Below, in pieces: positions 1 through 4,567 of a stretch of DNA of 5,563 nt. Position 1 is the first letter of the stretch. Each line of letters starts with the position of its first letter. The notes under the pieces are model-generated. The model ran no database searches. It worked only from the letters and a program-made list of their open reading frames with translations, and was not told the DNA's origin. Source of the DNA: Chloroflexota bacterium. Lineage in GTDB: Bacteria; Chloroflexota; Dehalococcoidia; GIF9; UBA5629. The stretch spans positions 1-5,563 of the forward strand of contig JAPLHM010000148.1 of NCBI GenBank assembly GCA_026389635.1, in the 5' to 3' direction. Position numbers and translations under genes: made by a program.

Positions 1-190
1 AAGAAACCACCGGGAATCCAATTTCAAAAGCGTGCGACAGCATCCAGAGCGCACAGACAAATATAAGTGTTACCCCGGTTAGCCTTGCCTGACGGTTGAG
101 GTCCCGCCAGGGAACGTAAATTGCCAAGAGCAGCAGGACAGATGAGGCTATTAACTCAGCGATAACACTGGGTGACCATTGCCATAACAT
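1..190 (-). CDS. N-terminal fragment of a membrane sensor protein (7TM histidine-kinase-type N-terminus), runs off left edge
   Basis: Reading the minus strand from ATG at 190-188 gives 63 open codons to the window edge. The peptide begins MLWQWSPSVIAEL. It has one hydrophobic helix at about residues 8-26, a short polar loop (WRDLNRQAR, about 28-36) and a second helix at about 37-52 that leads into SHAFEIGF. This layout (W-Q-x-(S/T)-P near the start, a helix, a basic loop, a second helix with W and an E-(L/I) ending) matches what I recall of the 7TM N-terminal sensor domain (HisKA_7TM type) found in front of histidine kinase or GGDEF domains. An in-frame TAA lies four codons upstream of the ATG, so no earlier start is likely. 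The ribosome binding site is weak. The effector domain lies outside the window, so kinase versus cyclase cannot be decided. It is divergent from the MFS gene. Confidence 0.62.
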   Translation of the reverse strand, partial: MLWQWSPSVIAELIASSVLLLLAIYVPWRDLNRQARLTGVTLIFVCALWMLSHAFEIGFPVVS

Positions 191-228
191 GGTTTCTATT
201 TACACAACCCCCACTATATCAGAGTCAA

Positions 229-234
229 ATTATA
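229..234 (-). promoter_or_regulatory. Candidate -10 box for the leftward sensor gene
   Basis: The minus strand reads TATAAT here, a perfect sigma70 -10 hexamer. It would start transcription near 222 and leave a leader of about 32 nt before the ATG at 190. At 16-18 bp upstream the -35 region is poor (ATGCAG-like), and there is no TGn extension, so the call rests on the -10 and its position only. Confidence 0.35.
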
Positions 235-267
235 CAGAAATTTTCAAGTCCCTGCATTGATCGTGCG

Positions 268-296
268 TTGACAGTCATTAGCCAAACCGATATAGT
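268..296 (+). promoter_or_regulatory. Near-consensus sigma70 promoter for the MFS gene
   Basis: A perfect TTGACA (268-273) is followed by a 17-bp spacer and TATAGT (291-296), one mismatch from TATAAT. Transcription would start near 303, giving a leader of about 60 nt before the ATG at 365. Spacing, orientation and position in a divergent intergenic region all fit. This is the strongest promoter match I found in the window. Confidence 0.7.
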
Positions 297-319
297 GATG
301 AACGGCTTTTTATGCAAAT

Positions 320-353
320 CCGGCCGGCCGCCGGTATAAGTACTGAATACTTA
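320..353 (+). promoter_or_regulatory. Two tandem inverted repeats in the MFS leader, just before the ribosome binding site
   Basis: The first repeat is CCGGC (320-324), 5 nt, GCCGG (330-334). It contains the 10-bp palindrome CGGCCGGCCG (321-330). The second is TAAGTA (337-342), CTGAA, TACTTA (348-353), directly abutting the AAAGGAGG ribosome binding site (353-360). Both have 5-nt centres and lie downstream of the predicted transcription start. They could be an operator for a local repressor or short hairpins affecting ribosome access. The arms are short, so chance is a real alternative. Confidence 0.3.
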
Positions 354-364
354 AAGGAGGCATC

Positions 365-1654
365 ATGCAGAGTGGGCAGGAAGATCAAGACGTCTTAATC
401 AAGGCATCAAAATGGAAGATAGGTTATACCATTGGTGTTCTCTTTGTCCTGTACATGATGGACTACGCCCTGCGCTCGGTCATAGGTCCTATGACCCCGG
501 CGCTCAAGTCCAGCCTGGGTTTGAGCGATACAGAAATTGGCTGGCTGATGTCGGTGGTGCTGATCGGCGTTGCAGTCTTCGCCCTGCCCCTCTCTTTCGT
601 CATAGACCGCTGGAAGCGCGCCAAAATGGTTTCGATCATCTCAATCGTCTGGAGCATAGCCAGCATTTGCTCGGGCTTCTGCGTCAACTTTGGCCAGCTT
701 CTGACGACACGGGTCGTGGTGGGCATCGGTGAGGCCGGCTTTGTCTCGGGCGGACTGGCCCTCATTATCGGTATGGTAAGGAAGGCCAGGCGGGCCTTTG
801 TCACGGGCATCTGGGCCGCGGCCATTCCCCTTGGATCGGCCGTCGGCTTCCTTGTTGGCGGTTTGGTAACCAAGAACTGGGGTTGGCAGGCTGCCTTCTT
901 TGCCCTGGCCGCCCCGGGAGTCATCTTCGGCATCCTGGCCTGGTTCCTGCCGGACTACAAGATACATAAGGACACGCTGGACAAGGCGGGCGGTGGGAAA
1001 ACGGCTATGATGACCACCCTCAAGGAGATGCTGCGCATCAAGACGTTGCCCATACTTTATATCTCGGTGGCGCTGGCTATGGCCCTTCAGCAGGGGTCAA
1101 TACCCTGGCTGCCGGTGCTTCTCAACCGCAATATGGGAATTGACAATGCCGTGGCGGCCACCCTGTCTTCAGGCATAGCCCTGCTGGCTGTTATCTCCAT
1201 GCCACTGGGGGGCTGGGTGGCAGACAGGGTCTCGCGGCATAACCCGCGCAACAAGGTGCTGGTGATGGTGTTTGGACTATGGATGTGCGCTCTCCTTATG
1301 GCGGCAGGTGCCTACATAGGATCACTGGCGCTGTTTATCGCCGGCGCCTTCTTTATCCCCTTCGGCGTCTCGGCGCAACTCAACACGGTGCAGGAGATAG
1401 TGCCCATCTACCGCCGCGCCACTGCCTGGGGTCTCTATATGTTCTCCGGGTACTTCCTGGGTGGCATGTGGGGGCCGATCATCATGGGGGCGGTCTCCGA
1501 CGCCGCGGGCATACAGTATGCCTATATCGTCATTTGCGCCATCGGCATAGTTGCCTCGCTTGGACTGCTGTGGGCTTGCCGGCACTTCAACGCTGACTAC
1601 CAGCGCGCCCGGGATGTGGACCGCTCAATGGGCCTGCTGGAACCAAGCAAGTAA
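365..1654 (+). CDS. MFS transporter, Spinster / anion:cation-symporter-like, 429 aa
   Basis: This is a 12-helix secondary carrier of the major facilitator superfamily in the cytoplasmic membrane. AAAGGAGG at 353-360 lies 4 nt before the ATG and supports the start. After a polar N-tail of about 18 residues, TM1 carries D33 and R37. The loop 2-3 signature is reduced to a V-I-D-R-W-K-R form (D81, R82). TM4 contains R116 and the G-I-G-E-A-G-F motif (120-126) typical of Spinster-like and ACS-type carriers. TM5 has P-L-G-S-A-V-G-F-L-V-G-G (155-166), then GW.AAFF and a Pro-Gly turn. A second loop motif (G-W-V-A-D-R-V-S-R) follows at about 281-290, at the same place in the C-terminal half. Substrates in this part of the MFS include organic acids, sugar acids and lipids, and none can be assigned here. 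The family-typical D-R pair in TM1 reads D-Y with Arg three residues later. The gene appears monocistronic, with its own promoter and a downstream hairpin. Confidence 0.9.
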   Translation: MQSGQEDQDVLIKASKWKIGYTIGVLFVLYMMDYALRSVIGPMTPALKSSLGLSDTEIGWLMSVVLIGVAVFALPLSFVIDRWKRAKMVSIISIVWSIASICSGFCVNFGQLLTTRVVVGIGEAGFVSGGLALIIGMVRKARRAFVTGIWAAAIPLGSAVGFLVGGLVTKNWGWQAAFFALAAPGVIFGILAWFLPDYKIHKDTLDKAGGGKTAMMTTLKEMLRIKTLPILYISVALAMALQQGSIPWLPVLLNRNMGIDNAVAATLSSGIALLAVISMPLGGWVADRVSRHNPRNKVLVMVFGLWMCALLMAAGAYIGSLALFIAGAFFIPFGVSAQLNTVQEIVPIYRRATAWGLYMFSGYFLGGMWGPIIMGAVSDAAGIQYAYIVICAIGIVASLGLLWACRHFNADYQRARDVDRSMGLLEPSK

Positions 1655-1682
1655 TGGTTCTGATGAATTTACACATGTGAGC

Positions 1683-1704
1683 GGACGGGCCTGAAGGCCC
1701 GTCC
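1683..1704 (+). terminator. GC-rich hairpin after the MFS gene, probable terminator without a clear U-tract
   Basis: A perfect 9-bp stem (GGACGGGCC / GGCCCGTCC) closes a TGAA tetraloop, 28 nt past the MFS stop codon. The sequence after the stem is TTACAGG, so the usual run of T is missing. It may act as a transcript 3' end stabiliser, a weak or factor-assisted terminator, or a bidirectional hairpin. Its position between two same-strand genes with a 144-bp gap favours a transcript boundary. Confidence 0.55.
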
Positions 1705-1785
1705 TTACAGGTTGGTTGCGTGGGCTGTTTCAGTTGCACCATGGAAGCATATCCGCCTGAAATCTTATCCCTGCGCCTGAAAAAC

Positions 1786-1790
1786 GGGAG
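1786..1790 (+). promoter_or_regulatory. Ribosome binding site that fixes the GTG start of the GDT1-family gene
   Basis: GGGAG lies 8 nt before GTG at 1799-1801. An in-frame TGA at 1778-1780 rules out any start further upstream, and no other usable codon lies between, so GTG 1799 is the start. The next candidates downstream would remove the first E-M-G-D-K-T motif. Confidence 0.6.
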
Positions 1791-1798
1791 TTAATCGC

Positions 1799-2464
1799 GT
1801 GGAAGCTTTTCTTGCCTCGTTCCTGTTCGTGGTTTTAGCCGAGATGGGCGATAAGACCCAGCTACTGGCCATGGCATTTGCCACGCGCTACCCCGCGTAC
1901 AAAGTCCTTATCGCGGTTTTTATAGCCACCCTGGTGAACCACGCACTGGCCGTAGCCGTAGGGCATTTCCTGACTGTTATTATCCCGCTCGAGATTATCT
2001 CCCTTGTCGCCTCAATCTCTTTTATCGTTTTCGGCCTGTGGACCATACGCGGAGACAGGCTGGGGGGCGAAGCTGACCGCAAGAGCCGTTTTGGTCCAAT
2101 CGTGACCGTTGCTATTGCATTCTTCCTGGCCGAAATGGGTGACAAGACCCAGCTTGCCACTATCAGCCTTGCGGTCGAATACCAGGATATGGCCTGCGTG
2201 CTGATGGGCACCACGCTGGGCATGGTGGTTGCTGACGCCATAGGCATCGGCGTCGGGGTGGTAATGCAAAAACACATACCCGAGAAGGTCATCAAGTGGA
2301 TAGCGGCAGCGGTATTCGCGGCATTCGGGTTCATCGGTACCTACCAGGTGCTGTCCCTCCAGGTAGGCTTTTTTTACACCCTTGTGATCCTCCTGGCCCT
2401 GGCGCTCTGCACTGCGCTGGCGGCCTATATGATCGTGAAGAGAAAACAGCCTTCGCACGATTAG
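1799..2464 (+). CDS. GDT1/TMEM165 family (UPF0016) cation/proton exchanger, 221 aa
   Basis: This is an integral membrane protein with an internal duplication. Each half opens with the family signature E-x-G-D-K-T-Q: A-E-M-G-D-K-T-Q-L-L-A-M at residues 14-25 and A-E-M-G-D-K-T-Q-L-A-T-I at 111-122. The acidic residues (E15/D18 and E112/D115) are the expected cation ligands. About six hydrophobic helices are visible (about 4-20, 35-57, 63-81, 98-118, 130-155 and 165-210, the last block probably holding two). A charged loop (R-x-D-R-L-G-G-E-A-D-R-K) lies between the halves. Length fits bacterial members that carry two copies of the motif. Characterised relatives (yeast Gdt1, human TMEM165, bacterial MneA and cyanobacterial Mnx) exchange Mn2+ or Ca2+ for protons, so manganese or calcium export is the best inference. 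I saw no yybP-ykoY Mn riboswitch in the 144-bp upstream gap. It is probably the first gene of a unit with the PlsY-like gene, 29 bases downstream. Confidence 0.92.
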   Translation: MEAFLASFLFVVLAEMGDKTQLLAMAFATRYPAYKVLIAVFIATLVNHALAVAVGHFLTVIIPLEIISLVASISFIVFGLWTIRGDRLGGEADRKSRFGPIVTVAIAFFLAEMGDKTQLATISLAVEYQDMACVLMGTTLGMVVADAIGIGVGVVMQKHIPEKVIKWIAAAVFAAFGFIGTYQVLSLQVGFFYTLVILLALALCTALAAYMIVKRKQPSHD

Positions 2465-2493
2465 CCGGCCTCTTCTCTTCAGCCGACTGGTAA

Positions 2494-3159
2494 ATGCAGG
2501 CCGGTGTGTATTATGCTTATAGCATCTTGGGTTGGACTGTGGAAGTAACGACATGGACAGTGGCCGGCCTGCTGCTGGGATGCCTGCCCTTCTCATACTG
2601 GGTAGGGCGCCTGCTGCTGCGCAAAGATATCAGGCGATATGGCGACGGCAACCCGGGCGCCACCAATGTCTATAACGCCGGTGGGCCGGTGGTATACGTC
2701 CTGGCCATCCTGCTGGATGCTTTCAAGGCGACTTTGCCGGTATGGCTTGCCCAGCAGGTCTCACACGTGACAGGCCTGGCCCTGGTGCCGGTGGCGCTGG
2801 CGCCGCTGTTGGGCAACGCTTTTACTCCCTTCCTGCGGTTCAACGGGGGAACCGGTGTGGCCGTGGTTTACGGTACCTGGCTGGCTCTCACCGGGTGGCA
2901 GGGGCCCGTAATAGTGGCTGCTTTCATCGGGCTGATCTTTATCTTCATCAGGGAGACCCCCTGGTGCGTGATTATCGGGATGACTATGGTCACGGTCTCC
3001 CTGCTGATCGCACAATACCCGCTCTACATGGCGGGTGTATCAATCGGGCAAACGGCTATCATGGGATACCAGCGCCGGCAACACTTTACCCACTGGCCAA
3101 AGATGCAGAAATGGGTCAGTCTGCTTTCAGGGAAAAGGGAAGCAGAGCCACCACTGTAG
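2494..3159 (+). CDS. PlsY/DUF205-family membrane protein with a substituted active site, 221 aa
   Basis: True PlsY transfers the acyl group of acyl-phosphate to glycerol-3-phosphate at the membrane. The fold markers are present. After TM1 (about 20-36) comes D-I-R-x-Y-G-D-G-N-P-G-A-T-N-V (45-59), matching PlsY motif 1. L-L-D-A-F-K is at 73-78, G-N-A-F-T-P-F-L-R-F-N-G-G-T-G-V-A (107-123) matches motif 2, and H197 through L-L-S-G-K-R-E (210-216) matches motif 3. The key residues differ, however: motif 1 Ser is D51 and its Arg is N61, motif 2 His is N108 and the Lys of GGKG is T120, and the motif 3 Asn is probably H200. H197 and K78 are retained. It may therefore use another donor or acceptor, or be a non-catalytic paralogue. 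The start is uncertain: ATG 2494 has no clear ribosome binding site and adds about 15 residues compared with typical PlsY, and GTG at 2539 is an alternative. The gene symbol plsY is withheld for these reasons. Confidence 0.8.
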   Translation: MQAGVYYAYSILGWTVEVTTWTVAGLLLGCLPFSYWVGRLLLRKDIRRYGDGNPGATNVYNAGGPVVYVLAILLDAFKATLPVWLAQQVSHVTGLALVPVALAPLLGNAFTPFLRFNGGTGVAVVYGTWLALTGWQGPVIVAAFIGLIFIFIRETPWCVIIGMTMVTVSLLIAQYPLYMAGVSIGQTAIMGYQRRQHFTHWPKMQKWVSLLSGKREAEPPL

Positions 3160-3166
3160 CCTTGAT

Positions 3167-3658
3167 ATGCTTGATCGCACTAATGATTTTTCCGGCGCGT
3201 CAAACAGCCGGTATAGAATTGCAGGGGTATTGGTATTTCTGCTGATTACGGCAGCGGGTACCGTATCGTGTGCGGAAAAAATGGATTACATGAGCAAGGT
3301 AAGCAGCACGCTGCTCCAGCAGGTGGAGTTGCGCCGTGAACAAATAGCCTCGCCCAACGCAGAGCGGCTCAAGCAGATGCAGGATATGGGCCTTTCCACC
3401 GCTGACCTCGATAAACAGCTTGTATTCATCTATGTCAAAGAGCCCCTCAGCACTGCGCAGGCTGATGATCTAAGTGCCCTGGGTGTAAATGTGCACGCGG
3501 ATTCATGGATACCCCCCGTAGGAAGCCACCCGCTGGGATTTTTTATCGCCGGGATGCCGGTGGATACGCTGGAAGCCCTGGCCACCAGGGATTATGTTGC
3601 CAGATTAGACACTGCCGAGCGTCAATCGCTGCCCCAGTGCCCGGTCACTAACTATTAA
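3167..3658 (+). CDS. Small exported protein or lipoprotein with a propeptide-like (I9-type) C-terminal domain, 163 aa
   Basis: No named family is recognised with certainty. Residues 1-17 are polar with Arg at 15 and 17, followed by a hydrophobic stretch (18-31) and T-V-S-C-A at 32-36. This is a signal peptide, with C35 as a possible but non-ideal lipobox cysteine. Residues 40-80 are charged and probably helical. From 83 the pattern L-V-F-I-Y-V-K, then Q-A-D-D-L-S-A-L-G-V-N-V, then G-F-F-I-A-G-M-P-V-D-T-L-E-A-L-A, Y-V-A-R-L-D resembles the beta-alpha-beta inhibitor/propeptide fold found before subtilisin-like (S8) proteases. No protease follows, and the protein ends at residue 163. The start is 7 bases after the PlsY-like stop, suggesting coupling, though no good ribosome binding site is visible. 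An in-frame ATG at 3035 would overlap the upstream gene by 125 bases and bury the signal peptide, so it was not chosen. The final segment contains a second Cys (C158). Confidence 0.65.
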   Translation: MLDRTNDFSGASNSRYRIAGVLVFLLITAAGTVSCAEKMDYMSKVSSTLLQQVELRREQIASPNAERLKQMQDMGLSTADLDKQLVFIYVKEPLSTAQADDLSALGVNVHADSWIPPVGSHPLGFFIAGMPVDTLEALATRDYVARLDTAERQSLPQCPVTNY

Positions 3659-3682
3659 CACGCCGGTAATTAAGTAAATAAC

Positions 3683-3688
3683 AGGAGG
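3683..3688 (+). promoter_or_regulatory. Strong ribosome binding site of the SDR gene
   Basis: A perfect AGGAGG lies 8 nt before ATG 3697 and fixes the start. The 38-base gap from the preceding stop is AT-rich and shows no convincing hairpin terminator and no -35/-10 pair that I could defend, so read-through from the upstream genes is possible. Confidence 0.65.
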
Positions 3689-3696
3689 ATAATCTC

Positions 3697-4509
3697 ATGT
3701 TTGAGCTAAGCAAGTTTTCTTTAAAGGGAAAAACGGCCATAGTTACTGGTGGCGGCCGTGGCATCGGCAAGGCCATTGCCATCGGCTTCGCTAAAGCCGG
3801 GGCTAAAGTTGCCGTTACCAGCCGCAAGATAGCTGACCTCGAATCAACTGCTGCTGAGATCAGGTCGTTCGGCGGGGAGGCCTATCCCATCCAGGCCCAC
3901 CTCGGCAAGATGGATGAAATTCAGAAAATGGTGGCCACTGCCATGGAAAAACTGGGAGGCCGCATCGATATCCTGGTAAACAACGCGGGCGCCAGCCCGT
4001 CCATGGCAAGCGTGCTTGACTCTGATGAACGGCTCTGGGAAACAATCATGAACCTGAACATGAAGGGCATGTATTTTACCAGCCAGGCCGTTGCCAATGT
4101 GATGAAAAAGCAGGGCGGAGGCAAGATCATCAACGTGTCTTCCATCGACGGTTACAAACCGGAACCGGCGGTCAGCATCTACTCCATTTCCAAAGCCGGC
4201 GCGCGCATGATAAGCAAGGCTTTTGCCGCTGAACTGATCCCTCACAATATCCAGGTTAATACCATCGCACCCGGCCCCATCGAAACCAAGATGATGAATT
4301 CACACTGGGCGCACCTTCCGCCGGAGGAACAGAAAAAGGCGCGGGATATGGTGGCCAAAATGCTTCCCATCGGCCGCATAGGTGACCCCGATGAGATAGC
4401 CGGAGCCGCCATCTTCCTGGCGTCGGATGCTTCGAGCTATACCACGGGCGCAGAGATCATTATCGATGGCGGCCTGCTGATCAGCAATTTTCTACCTGCC
4501 CAGGATTAG
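3697..4509 (+). CDS. Classical short-chain dehydrogenase/reductase (SDR), 270 aa
   Basis: This is a soluble NAD(P)-dependent alcohol, ketone or hydroxyacyl oxidoreductase. The nucleotide-binding motif T-G-G-G-R-G-I-G is at 17-24. S42-R43 after beta-2 favours NADP(H) over NAD. N-N-A-G is at 95-98, and the catalytic tetrad is N121, S149, Y162 and K166 (Y-S-I-S-K). The P-G-P-I-E-T loop follows Y-S-I-S-K by about 30 residues, and the chain ends with A-S-D-A-S-S-Y-T-T-G and D-G-G. Length is typical. The usual Asp after beta-3 (the D-V/D-L position) is H68 in A-H-L-G-K. A similar C/A-H-(V/I)-G motif occurs in the DHRS4-like and PRK07035-type subgroup, as I recall, and the C-terminal A-S-D-A-S-S-Y-T-T-G also fits. 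It is therefore probably not the fatty-acid synthesis FabG. It lies 58 bases before an acyl-CoA synthetase gene with no terminator between, so joint expression in acyl or alcohol catabolism is likely. The substrate is unknown. Confidence 0.93.
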   Translation: MFELSKFSLKGKTAIVTGGGRGIGKAIAIGFAKAGAKVAVTSRKIADLESTAAEIRSFGGEAYPIQAHLGKMDEIQKMVATAMEKLGGRIDILVNNAGASPSMASVLDSDERLWETIMNLNMKGMYFTSQAVANVMKKQGGGKIINVSSIDGYKPEPAVSIYSISKAGARMISKAFAAELIPHNIQVNTIAPGPIETKMMNSHWAHLPPEEQKKARDMVAKMLPIGRIGDPDEIAGAAIFLASDASSYTTGAEIIIDGGLLISNFLPAQD

Positions 4510-4567
4510 AACAGGGGAATTGAACTGAAATAGGCTGCGGCATTTTTACGCATGGTTATTGGGGACG

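Noticed and set aside
463..933. 156-codon minus-strand frame inside the MFS gene
   Set aside because: It is an antisense shadow of transmembrane codons, with no family resemblance and no ribosome binding site seen.
1655..1798. Manganese riboswitch (yybP-ykoY type) before the GDT1-family gene
   Set aside because: GDT1-type exporters can be controlled this way, but the conserved GGGGAGUA-like and CCGAAA-like loops are not present in this gap.
2012..2596. 194-codon minus-strand open frame spanning the GDT1-family and PlsY-like genes
   Set aside because: It lies across two well-supported plus-strand genes, and its composition is that of reverse-complemented membrane-protein codons.
3035..3658. 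Longer version of the small exported protein starting at ATG 3035
   Set aside because: It would overlap the PlsY-like gene by 125 bases, adds 44 polar residues with no domain character, and would place the signal peptide deep inside the chain.
4510..4567. Terminator between the SDR and acyl-CoA synthetase genes
   Set aside because: Only a 4-bp TGCG/CGCA pairing around a T-rich loop is visible, with no T-run after it, so it is too weak to call.
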